Below, piece by piece: positions 7,939 through 16,062 of a DNA stretch of 64,000 nt. Below the pieces are notes generated by a model. The model was given only the letters and a program-made list of their open reading frames with translations, did not search any database and had not been told where the DNA came from. The stretch comes from Paenibacillus aceris (GTDB lineage: Bacteria; Bacillota; Bacilli; Paenibacillales; NBRC-103111): contig NZ_JAGGKV010000006.1 in NCBI RefSeq assembly GCF_017874035.1, positions 186,001 through 250,000 on the forward strand. Reading direction: 5' to 3'. Both the position numbers and the translations under genes were made by a program. Position 1 is the stretch's first letter. Each line of letters opens with the position of its first letter.

Positions 7939-8871
7939 CTATGGAGCCGAATTCTCTACATCTGCGCCTGCCGTTATTTCTTCCGGCAAAGCTTTGGAAG
8001 CGCCCGGAACATGCCGCGGCTTATGATTAATCAACTCTGAAGAGTATATACTGACATACACCCGACCGGGCAAAGCCTGAGCCCTGATAAGAACAGGCTG
8101 ATTATAGTTATTTTTGAAACTAAAATCAGGACCTCCCCAATTCACCGTCGCATCCCTTCCAGAGGGAACATAAGGAACGGATCTGCTGTGTGAGTACCTT
8201 TCCACAATCGTAAGACCCGCCCGGTCCACTGCATTAAAAAGCGTCGAGGAGATCTGGCAAATGCCTCCGCCAATCCCTTCAGAGAACTCGCCCCTGACAA
8301 TGACTTTGGCTGGCATATAGCCCCTGCCACGCGTACGAACGCCAACCACACGGTTAAAAGAAAACGTTTCGTTCGGGAGAACTACGTAATTGTTAATCGC
8401 CTGAGTAGCCAATTTAATATTCGTAAAACGATGCTTATTATTTGAATTAAAATATGTCACATAATATCCGATAGGATGTACCCGAATGCTTGCAAGCAGT
8501 TCACTGTCTACTTTGGGATATATGGGCATCAGAGGAACATCGAATTTCAGCGGTCCCTCACTGTAAAAATGCTGATAAAACTGCTCCACAAATGCTTTCT
8601 TATTCAGTCTAGCGCCCGGGATCTCCTTCACAATTCCACCCGCATCGCTGATCGTGGCGTTCACCGGCTTCCGGTACGATTTCTTCTCCATCTCGGCCAT
8701 AAGTCGATCTAGAAGTTCATTGTTTACCAACGGCAAATCCACATAATCAAGCATGTAGGCTTCACGCTGCACATTCGCTTGAAGCGGAGAAGTGCCGTCC
8801 TTGGTTGCGTTGTCAGGTGCTTCAGTCTGCTGTAATAAAAGCATCAGACCCGCAATCCATCCATTTATCAT
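7939..8871 (-). CDS. VanW-family protein
   Basis: This 310-residue protein carries the VanW domain in its C-terminal two thirds: FNRVVGVRTRGRGYMPAKV, the GIGGGICQISSTLFNAV core, and YVPSGRDATVNWGGPDFSFKN. A short hydrophobic N-terminus (WIAGLMLLL) could be a membrane anchor or signal. VanW proteins are named from vancomycin-resistance clusters, but their function is unknown and they are common in Bacillota without resistance. The start at 8871 has GGGGAGGGG upstream; the longer frame to 8949 lacks a site. No partner gene is evident. Confidence 0.88.
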   Translation of the reverse strand: MINGWIAGLMLLLQQTEAPDNATKDGTSPLQANVQREAYMLDYVDLPLVNNELLDRLMAEMEKKSYRKPVNATISDAGGIVKEIPGARLNKKAFVEQFYQHFYSEGPLKFDVPLMPIYPKVDSELLASIRVHPIGYYVTYFNSNNKHRFTNIKLATQAINNYVVLPNETFSFNRVVGVRTRGRGYMPAKVIVRGEFSEGIGGGICQISSTLFNAVDRAGLTIVERYSHSRSVPYVPSGRDATVNWGGPDFSFKNNYNQPVLIRAQALPGRVYVSIYSSELINHKPRHVPGASKALPEEITAGADVENSAP

Positions 8872-8969
8872 CAAATCAATCACCCCTCCCCTATTGTAAA
8901 CAATTGAGAATTTTCCATACCAAATAAATGATTTCATGAAGACAACCACTTATACTTTCTTATCTACGC

Positions 8970-9012
8970 AAAAAAACCGTTCCCCAACCCTTTGTTTGGC
9001 TGAGGAACAGTC
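8970..9012 (-). terminator. Terminator of PhyH gene A
   Basis: An imperfect 14-bp stem (ACCGTTCCCCAACC against GGCTGAGGAACAGT) is followed on the reverse strand by seven T residues, 30 bases after the PhyH stop. Confidence 0.85.
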
Positions 9013-9041
9013 TCTCATTTAGTAGCTCATTGCTATGTCCT

Positions 9042-9851
9042 TTAGTGCGGATAAACGGTTTGGAACTCTTCGCCGCATGGTCCACCATCCGGGTTAATTT
9101 CTAAATCGACGGGGTCGCCGTTTTGGCGGTACAGGGGACGATAGAATTCGCTAATGTGCGTAGCCGACTCATTGGCATAATGACAGATGAACGCCCTACG
9201 GAAGCGGTCCTTCGTTTTGTTGCGATATGAGCCATGAATAAGATTGCCGTTAAAAAACAGCACGTCCCCTCTGTCCATAACGACAGGCATCGCCTTCTCG
9301 TCCTTAGGCGGCTTCACGTAATGCGTCGTAAATGACTCCTTGGCGTCTGCAAGATCCGGACAAGACAGATCAAGCGTATTCGTCTTGGGCACGACAAGCA
9401 GACCGCCGTTTTCCTCATCTGCAGCGTCAATAGCCGTCCACGCGGCAATACAGTTGCCGGGCTCGACCTGCAGATAGAAGTTATCCTGGTGAAGCGCTTG
9501 GCCGCGGGAACCTGGCGGTTTGTAATAAAACATGCTCTGCGCAGCCAGTGCCTCCTCATCATACAAATCAGCTAACACCTCCATAACGGGCTGATGCAGC
9601 ATATACTTCTTCGCGGTCTCATTAAAACGGTGGGGATGCATAACTCGCGGATAGCGCTTTAGCGGATCGGTGCCGTCAGCATTCAGATCAGGTTCAAAAT
9701 ATCGCGGTACCACCTGCTTGGAGATTTCCTCAAAAGTCACATCGATTTCTTTCAAATCTTCTGCGGAAAATAAGCCTTTTACGATCAAATAACCTTCTCT
9801 TTCAAAATGCTCCTTTTGCTCCTCAGTCAGTTTTAGCAATGTTTTTGTCAT
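9042..9851 (-). CDS. PhyH-family Fe(II)/2-oxoglutarate dioxygenase (module A)
   Basis: This 269-residue protein is a phytanoyl-CoA-dioxygenase-like enzyme that should hydroxylate a small molecule using Fe(II), O2 and 2-oxoglutarate. The metal triad is visible as His121 and Asp123 (ALHQDNF) with distal His206 (NLIHGSYR); Arg218 or Arg219 would bind 2-oxoglutarate. The fold motif AWTAIDAADEENGGLLVVP is typical. The substrate is unknown. The start at 9851 is 161 bp from the divergent AraC gene, and the same PhyH/AraC layout appears twice more near 45-48 kb. Confidence 0.88.
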   Translation of the reverse strand: MTKTLLKLTEEQKEHFEREGYLIVKGLFSAEDLKEIDVTFEEISKQVVPRYFEPDLNADGTDPLKRYPRVMHPHRFNETAKKYMLHQPVMEVLADLYDEEALAAQSMFYYKPPGSRGQALHQDNFYLQVEPGNCIAAWTAIDAADEENGGLLVVPKTNTLDLSCPDLADAKESFTTHYVKPPKDEKAMPVVMDRGDVLFFNGNLIHGSYRNKTKDRFRRAFICHYANESATHISEFYRPLYRQNGDPVDLEINPDGGPCGEEFQTVYPH

Positions 9852-9928
9852 CTTCTCTTTCCTCCAAGTTTCACTCGTGTACTTTCATGTTCTCAGCATA
9901 TCGAATTTTGCTCTGCCGTAGAAGTAAG

Positions 9929-9962
9929 AATGCTGCTAATTACTCCTACAATTCTGCTATTT
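9929..9962. promoter_or_regulatory. Direct repeat at 21-bp spacing in the PhyH/AraC region A
   Basis: AATGCTGCTAATT at 9929-9941 and AATTCTGCTATTT at 9950-9962 match at 11 of 13 positions and are offset by exactly 21 bp, two helical turns, as expected for an AraC-type operator. A TTATACT-like -10 element follows the second copy on the plus strand. Confidence 0.55.
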
Positions 9963-10012
9963 CTGTTATACTCAACTTATCGACAAACGCGGCTGGGAAG
10001 GAAGCGTTCCTA

Positions 10013-10786
10013 ATGAATATCGAAGAAAACACATTCTTGGCAGGGCATTTTCAAGAAACAGATTCGTATGTCACCGTTCGTCCTCAGGGACGAAACGATT
10101 GGCTTCTTTGCTTCACCTTGGAAGGGGAAGGCTATTTCAAACACGCTGGTTCCGAGAGACGCTGCGGAGCCGGGGATCTCACACTTCTTGCTCCAGGGAC
10201 ACCGCAGCATTACGGTACGCGGAAAAACCACCGTTGGCATTTTGTTTGGGCACATTTTCCGTCTATTCTCACAGAAACGAATTTGCTGCCTAAGGAAGAG
10301 CAGCTATTCGTTACCATTGAGAGCGAATCGCTTCGGGAACGCATCTATCAAGCCTTCTCCCGCATCCTGCAGGATTCCAGGGAACGCGGAGAATATTGGT
10401 TTGAGCTGATTCTCTCCTCCTTGCGGGAAATTTTGCTCATCATGGCTCAGAAAACAAGCCGTAAAATGGACCCTCGCATTGAGGAAGTCCTCTACCTGCT
10501 GTCACAACAGATGCGCGAGCCTGTCCGCATCGAGGAGCTGGCTGAGCATGTCGGGCTCTCTCCTTCAAGACTTGCTCACCTTTTCAAAGCCAGCACCGGG
10601 TATTCCATAATCGATTCTCTCAACCGGATGCGGATTAGGCAGGCTGCTCTCCTTCTAGAGCATACGCAGCGCAGCGCTTCAGAAGTTTGCTATGACGTAG
10701 GCTTTCAAAACTATAATCACTTCACGAATCAATTCCGCAAATGGCACGGTACAAACCCCAGCACCTTCATGAAAGAACGACGGTAA
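10013..10786 (+). CDS. AraC-family regulator of PhyH module A
   Basis: This 257-residue regulator has an N-terminal cupin domain (GDLTLLAPGTPQHYG with a histidine-rich pocket) and a C-terminal AraC helix-turn-helix pair (IEELAEHVGLSPSRLAHLFK, then VCYDVGFQNYNHFTNQFRK). The start at 10013 (MNIEENTF) has GGAAGGA upstream; an open frame back to 9839 would overlap the PhyH gene and adds an atypical sequence. It probably controls the divergent dioxygenase through the 21-bp repeat between them. Confidence 0.88.
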   Translation: MNIEENTFLAGHFQETDSYVTVRPQGRNDWLLCFTLEGEGYFKHAGSERRCGAGDLTLLAPGTPQHYGTRKNHRWHFVWAHFPSILTETNLLPKEEQLFVTIESESLRERIYQAFSRILQDSRERGEYWFELILSSLREILLIMAQKTSRKMDPRIEEVLYLLSQQMREPVRIEELAEHVGLSPSRLAHLFKASTGYSIIDSLNRMRIRQAALLLEHTQRSASEVCYDVGFQNYNHFTNQFRKWHGTNPSTFMKERR

Positions 10787-10793
10787 AATTTAT

Positions 10794-10822
10794 TTGACAG
10801 TTCGCACCCCGCGCGATAAACT
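10794..10822 (+). promoter_or_regulatory. Promoter of the M29 aminopeptidase
   Basis: TTGACA at 10794-10799 and TAAACT at 10817-10822 are separated by 17 bp, 32 bp before the start codon. This is a good housekeeping sigma-A match immediately after the AraC stop. Confidence 0.75.
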
Positions 10823-10854
10823 GCAAGCAAGCTATAGAAAAAAGGAGGATTTCT

Positions 10855-12087
10855 ATGACCTTTGAACGCAATCTCGAAAAATATGCGGAGCTTATCGTCC
10901 GCGTCGGTGTGAATATCCAGTCTGGGCAAACGCTTTGGATAAACGCCCCCATACTCCAACCTGCTCTCGTGCGACTCATATCCCGTAAAGCATATGAAGC
11001 AGGCGCCAAACACGTACATATCGAATGGCAAGATGAAATCAGTACACAAATCAAATATTTGAATGCGCCAGAAGAAGCTTTTCACGAGTACCCCTCCTGG
11101 CGAGCTGATGCGCTTAACGAATTAGCGGACAATAACGGGGCTTATCTGTTAATTGATGCGGTTGATCCTGAACTTTTGAAAGACGTCGATCCTGCACGTA
11201 TCTCTGCAAACTCCAAAGCCGCAGGTCCTAAATTGGTAAAATGGAGAGAAAGCATGTCCTCCTATTTCATGACCTGGTCGATTGCTGCTGCGCCAACTCC
11301 GGCCTGGGCCCGCAAAGTGTTCCCGCAAATGGATGAACAAGCTGCCATGGATGCCTTATGGGATGCGATCTTCAAAGCTACCCGTGCGGATCAAGACAAT
11401 CCTGTGCAGACTTGGCACGAGCACAATGCGACCCTGCGCAGCAAAAGAGAGCAGCTTAACGAAAAACAATTTCATAAGATCCATTACCGCGCCCCAGGCA
11501 CGGAGCTAACTGCTGAGCTTCCACAAAACCATATTTGGCGTGGAGGATCTGCTACCAACGGAACAGGCGGTTTTGAATTCAACCCGAATATTCCGACGGA
11601 AGAGGTGTTCATCTCGCCGAATCGTAAAGGGACACAGGGAACAGTTCGCAGTACAAAGCCGTTAAGTTATCAAGGTAATTTGATCGACAACTTTACGATC
11701 ACCTTCGATAATGGACGTGTCGTCGACTACAAGGCCGAGACAGGCTTTGAGGCTTTGAAAGCGATGATTGAAATGGATGAAGGCGCTCATTATTTGGGGG
11801 AAATTGCCCTAGTACCGCATGATTCACCGATTTCAAACTCGAATCTGATCTTTTTCAATACACTTTTTGATGAAAATGCTTCCAATCATTTGGCTCTGGG
11901 AAGAGCTTTTCCAACGTGTGTGGAAGGCGGACCTGCAATGTCCAAGGATGAGCAGCTGCAAGCCGGCCTTAACGACAGCCTGATTCATGTTGACTTTATG
12001 GTCGGTTCTGCCGACATGGACATTGACGGAGAGCATGCGGACGGCCGCATCGAACCTATTTTCCGCAAGGGTAACTGGGCATTTTAA
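10855..12087 (+). CDS. M29-family metallo-aminopeptidase
   Basis: This 410-residue cytoplasmic aminopeptidase resembles AmpS/AmpT. It begins with the usual NLEKYAELIVRVGVNIQSGQ and carries the M29 metal region in the C-terminal third: GAHYLGEIALV (Glu), NHLALGRAFPTC (His), and SLIHVDFMVGS (His and Asp). Two metal ions should be bound and broad N-terminal residues cleaved. GGAGG precedes the ATG and a clear promoter lies upstream. It is followed by a terminator, so it is a single-gene unit next to the arginine catabolism genes, which it might feed with free amino acids. Confidence 0.93.
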   Translation: MTFERNLEKYAELIVRVGVNIQSGQTLWINAPILQPALVRLISRKAYEAGAKHVHIEWQDEISTQIKYLNAPEEAFHEYPSWRADALNELADNNGAYLLIDAVDPELLKDVDPARISANSKAAGPKLVKWRESMSSYFMTWSIAAAPTPAWARKVFPQMDEQAAMDALWDAIFKATRADQDNPVQTWHEHNATLRSKREQLNEKQFHKIHYRAPGTELTAELPQNHIWRGGSATNGTGGFEFNPNIPTEEVFISPNRKGTQGTVRSTKPLSYQGNLIDNFTITFDNGRVVDYKAETGFEALKAMIEMDEGAHYLGEIALVPHDSPISNSNLIFFNTLFDENASNHLALGRAFPTCVEGGPAMSKDEQLQAGLNDSLIHVDFMVGSADMDIDGEHADGRIEPIFRKGNWAF

Positions 12088-12097
12088 CAGAAACAAA

Positions 12098-12146
12098 AGA
12101 AACCTTCTAAACCCACAATAAGAGTGGAACGGAAGGTTCTTTTTTC
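12098..12146 (+). terminator. Aminopeptidase terminator
   Basis: AGAAACCTTCT and a nested ACCCAC pair with GTGG and GGAAGGTTCT, and the stem runs into six T residues. Confidence 0.85.
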
Positions 12147-12289
12147 ATATAGTAAAGAAACAACCTATTTCATGCATGCTCGGACTTTTTTGCAGGATAC
12201 TTGGCATTGGTTCTAGCGAAATTGGGAATGTTAGTCAGAAGGCAAACGGAAATTCTTGCAACCTTATCCAAACAAGAGGAGTTGATCGT

Positions 12290-13207
12290 ATGAGTACCAA
12301 ACCGACGATTGCTGCGATTAGCGTGCCATTTGACCTTGGAGCAGGGCGGCGCGGGGCTAGTAAAGGACCTAAAGCCATTATGCAAGCAGGCTTACTGCGA
12401 GGCTTGCAGCAGATGGGTATCACCATTCAGCATGTCGCGGAGATTCGCCTTGCTGACGATAAAGCAGCTCCTTTGGCACCCGAAGTGGATAAAACCAATT
12501 TAAAATATTTAGCTGAAGTCATCGAAGTGAATACGCGCCTAGCCGAGCAAGTTTCCAAAGCTGCGGAGCAAGGGCAATTCCCACTCGTCATTGGCGGCGA
12601 TCACAGCATTGCCATTGGAACATTGGCTGGTTTATCCGGGCATTATAACAACTTAGGCGTGATTTGGATTGATGCGCATTCTGATTTAAATACAGCGGAC
12701 ACCAGTCCTTCCGGCAATATTCACGGCATGTCGCTCGCGATTAGCCTTGGGATGGGGCATCCTTTGTTAACTGGCATTAAGGGAGACCAAGCCAAGGTGA
12801 AACCGGAAAATATCGTTTTAATCGGCGCACGGTCGTTGGATGAAGGCGAGAAAAAGCTAATTCGTTCACTGGGCATTAAATGCTACACGATGCATGATAT
12901 CGATCGCAAAGGAATGGCTGCAGTCATGCAGGATGCCATAGCTTATTTAAGCGGTAAAACAGACGGTGTTCATCTTAGCTTTGATGTCGATTCCTTAGAT
13001 CCGCTTGAAGCTCCGGGCACCGGTACGGCGGTAAAAGGCGGGCTTCAATTCCGCGAAGCGCATCTCGCTGTAGAAATGCTGCATGAAGCCGGATTCATCA
13101 CATCCGCCGAATTCGTTGAGGTCAACCCTCTGCTCGACGATAACAACAAAACCTCGCAATTAGCTGTCGGCCTGATTAGCTCGTTGCTCGGCAAGCAAAT
13201 TTTATAA
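12290..13207 (+). CDS. rocF: Arginase
   Basis: This 305-residue enzyme hydrolyses L-arginine to ornithine and urea. The binuclear manganese site is complete: His105 in GGDHS, Asp128, His130 and Asp132 in WIDAHSDLN, and Asp232 and Asp234 in SFDVDSLDP. NIHGMSLA, which contacts substrate, is present. The start at 12290 (MSTKPTIAA) has AGAGGAG; the open frame back to 12176 is not family-like. No roc permease is adjacent, but ornithine aminotransferase lies 2.9 kb downstream and aspartase between them, giving an arginine/aspartate catabolism neighbourhood. Confidence 0.95.
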   Translation: MSTKPTIAAISVPFDLGAGRRGASKGPKAIMQAGLLRGLQQMGITIQHVAEIRLADDKAAPLAPEVDKTNLKYLAEVIEVNTRLAEQVSKAAEQGQFPLVIGGDHSIAIGTLAGLSGHYNNLGVIWIDAHSDLNTADTSPSGNIHGMSLAISLGMGHPLLTGIKGDQAKVKPENIVLIGARSLDEGEKKLIRSLGIKCYTMHDIDRKGMAAVMQDAIAYLSGKTDGVHLSFDVDSLDPLEAPGTGTAVKGGLQFREAHLAVEMLHEAGFITSAEFVEVNPLLDDNNKTSQLAVGLISSLLGKQIL

Positions 13208-13240
13208 CATCATAGTGGGCGGCTTACAGCCCTTTCCGAG

Positions 13241-13272
13241 ACCCGTATTCCTCCTAATGGATGCGGGTTTTT
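13241..13272 (+). terminator. rocF terminator
   Basis: ACCCGTAT pairs with ATGCGGGT and the hairpin ends in five T residues, 34 bp after the arginase stop. Confidence 0.8.
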
Positions 13273-13276
13273 CTGC

Positions 13277-13305
13277 TTGTTACATGTGGTCATAATTGGT
13301 AAAAT
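13277..13305 (+). promoter_or_regulatory. Promoter of the DUF1361 gene
   Basis: TTGTTA at 13277-13282 and TAAAAT at 13300-13305 are spaced by 17 bp, 38 bp before the start codon. Confidence 0.6.
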
Positions 13306-13343
13306 ATAGCTAATATACGAGACAGATGTGACTGGAGCTAAGA

Positions 13344-14054
13344 ATGAAAACTTTAAACCAATGGTATCTGCAAATTTTTCTCGCCATGTTATCCTTTTTC
13401 TCGATCGCAATTTATTTGCTGCTCAAAAACCAAACGTATTATGAATTTCTGCTTTGGAATTTGTTCCTTGCTTGGATTCCCAATGTCTTTGCTTTAGCAG
13501 CTTATTTGTTACATGCACGAAAACCGTCTGCTTCAGGTAACGTTCTCATGCTCGTTTTTGGGCTAGCTTGGCTGCTGTTTCTTCCGAATGCTCCGTATAT
13601 CACCACCGATTTCATTCATTTAACGCTTTTGAAGGATTCATATATACGAAACAGAACGTGGACTTTAGCTTATTGGAATGATTTATTCACTATTTTTCTA
13701 TTCGCATGGAACGGGTTATTGCTAGGATGCAGCTCCATGTATATGATCCACGGTATCGTGATGAAAAGGTGGGGCCGGTTCATCTCGTGGCTGCTCATCA
13801 TCGCCACTTCGCTGCTGAGCGGGTATGGCATTCTTTTGGGAAGAGAATACCGTTTGAACAGCTGGGATGCGCTGGTGAACTTGAAAATCGTAAGGATCCT
13901 GCAACAAAGCTTGCACAAAGATGCTTTTATTTTCTGTCTATTAGTGGGCTTTGTGATTCTTACGGTTTACGCAACTTTCTATCTCCTGATTAACGGAGCA
14001 GGCAGCTCGAAGCTTGCAACGGATGAAGCAAGAATGGAGCCAAGTTCGAGGTAA
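13344..14054 (+). CDS. DUF1361 membrane protein
   Basis: This 236-residue polytopic membrane protein has about seven hydrophobic helices. The DUF1361 hallmarks are seen: FLLWNLFLAWIPNVFAL and the strongly conserved LFLPNAPYITTDFIHL. The helix after residue 115 reads LAYWNDLFTIFLFAWNGLLLG. The C-terminal tail is short and hydrophilic. The family has no known function. It has its own promoter and sits between rocF and the convergent aspA, with no visible link to them. Confidence 0.85.
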   Translation: MKTLNQWYLQIFLAMLSFFSIAIYLLLKNQTYYEFLLWNLFLAWIPNVFALAAYLLHARKPSASGNVLMLVFGLAWLLFLPNAPYITTDFIHLTLLKDSYIRNRTWTLAYWNDLFTIFLFAWNGLLLGCSSMYMIHGIVMKRWGRFISWLLIIATSLLSGYGILLGREYRLNSWDALVNLKIVRILQQSLHKDAFIFCLLVGFVILTVYATFYLLINGAGSSKLATDEARMEPSSR

Positions 14055-14079
14055 ATGATTTCATGAGGCCATAAAAATA

Positions 14080-14118
14080 AACGCCCCCAGCCCATCTTCA
14101 CGATGAGTCAGGGGCGTT
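14080..14118 (-). terminator. aspA terminator
   Basis: AACGCCCC pairs with GGGGCGTT around the inner pair CCATC/GATG. On the reverse strand the hairpin is followed by TTTATTTTTATGG, 18 bp after the aspA stop. Confidence 0.8.
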
Positions 14119-14135
14119 CGTATATCAGCTCTGGC

Positions 14136-15554
14136 TTAGTCGGCAGGCTGCAGCAATCTTTCGCCGGCGATTCCCGGCGTCGTCATTTGAATCGGGTTGA
14201 GGATTTCTTCTATCTCCTCCGTGGTCAGCAGTCCGCGCTCCAGAATTAGCTCCTTCAGCGTCATGCCAGTGCGCACGGCCTCCTTCACCAACTGCGCGGC
14301 TACCTCGTAGCCTAGATGCGGGTTCAAAGCTGTAACGATGCCGAAGCTTTGGTCGACGAAGTTACGGCACCGCTCGCGGTCCGCTTCCAAGCCCTCAATC
14401 GCAAAGCGCTCGAATACGTCCGCCGCGTTACGCAAAATTTTCAGCGATTGCAGCAGGTTGAACGCAAGCACGGGACCCATAACGTTAAGCTCGAACTGGC
14501 CTGCTTCACACGCCAAGCATATCGTATGATCGTTGCCTATTACTTGGAACGCAACTTGGTTCACAACCTCCGGCATTACAGGGTTCACTTTTCCCGGCAT
14601 GATGGACGAACCCGGCTGCCTCGGCGGCAGCTTCAACTCCCCTAAACCTGCCCGGGGGCCGGAAGCCATAAGGCGGATGTCGTTGCATATTTTCGAAAGA
14701 TTCACGGCACAAACTTTCAAAGATGCAGAAAGCTCTGTGTAAGCATCCATGTTCTGAGTGCCATCAACCAAATGCTCGGCATTCACAACCGGGATTCCGC
14801 ACTGATCTTTCAAATGGAACATCACGCGATCTACATACTCAGGCTTCGCATTCAATCCTGTACCTACGGCAGTTGCCCCCATGTTTACAGTCAAAAGACC
14901 CACAGAAGCTTGGCGAATCCGATTGATGTCGCGCTGCAAAACACGTGCATAGGCACCGAATTCTTGCCCAAGACGAATCGGAACTGCATCTTGAAGATGC
15001 GTTCTTCCCATTTTGATCACATCATCGAATTCCTTTTCCTTCCGGGCAAAAGCGCTCTGCAATGAGATCATCGTCTCAATTAATTGCTGGGATAATCGAT
15101 AAGCGGCAATTTTGATCGCCGTTGGAATAACGTCATTCGTCGATTGGGACATATTGACATGATTGTTTGGATTACAATGGAAGTAACTGCCCTTCTCCTC
15201 GCCCATCAACTCCAGCGCACGATTGGCCAGCACTTCGTTCATGTTCATATTAATCGAGGTTCCTGCTCCGCCTTGGATGGAATCTACGATGAATTCTTCA
15301 AGCAGCTTGCCTTCTCTTACTTCTTCGGCTGCTTTTACCAAATGCTCAGCGATTTTCTTTGGCAGCATATGGGTTTCCATATTAGCCAGCGCTGCAGCTC
15401 TCTTTACTTCAGCTAAAGCTGTTATAAGCTCTGCGTGGATTTTAACGCCTGTAATCGGAAAATTCTCAAGCGCACGCATCGTTTGAATGCCGTAATAGGC
15501 ATGGGCTGGAACTTGCTTTTCACCTAGAAAATCTTTTTCAATGCGAATACTCAT
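14136..15554 (-). CDS. aspA: Aspartate ammonia-lyase
   Basis: This 472-residue enzyme converts L-aspartate to fumarate and ammonia. The aspartase/fumarase signature GSSIMPGKVNPVMPE is intact and supplies the catalytic serine loop; VDSIQGGAGTSINMNMNEV and QSTNDVIPTA are also present. The length matches aspartases (about 470), and the GSYFHCNPNNHVNMS form favours aspartase over class II fumarase. A class I fumarase is encoded at 53.8 kb. The start at 15554 uses AAGGAA; the GTG at 15563 is too close to it. It is divergent from rocD. Confidence 0.92.
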   Translation of the reverse strand: MSIRIEKDFLGEKQVPAHAYYGIQTMRALENFPITGVKIHAELITALAEVKRAAALANMETHMLPKKIAEHLVKAAEEVREGKLLEEFIVDSIQGGAGTSINMNMNEVLANRALELMGEEKGSYFHCNPNNHVNMSQSTNDVIPTAIKIAAYRLSQQLIETMISLQSAFARKEKEFDDVIKMGRTHLQDAVPIRLGQEFGAYARVLQRDINRIRQASVGLLTVNMGATAVGTGLNAKPEYVDRVMFHLKDQCGIPVVNAEHLVDGTQNMDAYTELSASLKVCAVNLSKICNDIRLMASGPRAGLGELKLPPRQPGSSIMPGKVNPVMPEVVNQVAFQVIGNDHTICLACEAGQFELNVMGPVLAFNLLQSLKILRNAADVFERFAIEGLEADRERCRNFVDQSFGIVTALNPHLGYEVAAQLVKEAVRTGMTLKELILERGLLTTEEIEEILNPIQMTTPGIAGERLLQPAD

Positions 15555-16062
15555 CGTACACACCGTTCCTTTTTGATTAAAGTAACTGCTCGATGTTGCG
15601 AAGTAGGTGTTCTGGTAGCATCCTTTATGGATAAATAATTATTGACCACCGTAATGTTCGGCGTCTATCAGAACTATTCGCGCCTTCCTACCAAGAATCC
15701 TGCAATATCTGACACGCCCTGTAATAAATTTATGTGAAAATGAAAGCATTTTCATAAAACAAAGTGTTTTAGGATTCTCCAAATAATATTTCCCATAATA
15801 GTCATTACCATGATTGAATTTTGTACATTATGAGAAAACTTGTATCAACGTCCAACACTCTTTACTTATATATGCTCGCAGGACGTCAAAAGCAAGGCCA
15901 TTTCGCGTACATGCGCGGCCCTTTTATGAAACCAATGGATGGAATTTGAGCGGAATCGCACCGTTTGCGGTAGAAGAATACAATGGATTAGTAGCTCGCG
16001 ATATGCGACAATACATGTATCAAGGCAGGTTTGGCCAGGTTGCACTCCAAGGAGGAATACTC
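15555..16062. other. aspA-rocD divergent regulatory region
   Basis: This 508-bp stretch has no convincing gene. An open frame from 15814 runs into rocD but its first 83 codons look random and have no ribosome-binding site. At 15735-15754 TGAAAATG and CATTTTCA form an 8-bp inverted repeat with a 4-bp gap. The long distance suggests a complex promoter or a long rocD leader. Confidence 0.6.
15740..15754. promoter_or_regulatory. cre-like site, one mismatch
   Basis: ATGAAAGCATTTTCA matches the CcpA site pattern WTGNAANCGNWNNCW at every fixed position except the central CG, which is CA. It lies 186 bp before aspA and 309 bp before rocD, and would suit carbon-catabolite control of amino-acid breakdown. 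Confidence 0.45.

Noticed and set aside
12180..12230. A sigma-54 type -24/-12 promoter before rocF (TTGGCATTGGTTCTAGC)
   Set aside because: The GG and GC pairs are separated by 11 bp, not the required 10, and no RocR-like activator gene is nearby.
15814..16062. An 83-residue N-terminal extension of ornithine aminotransferase
   Set aside because: The extension has no family resemblance or ribosome-binding site, while the ATG at 16063 has a perfect AAGGAGG.
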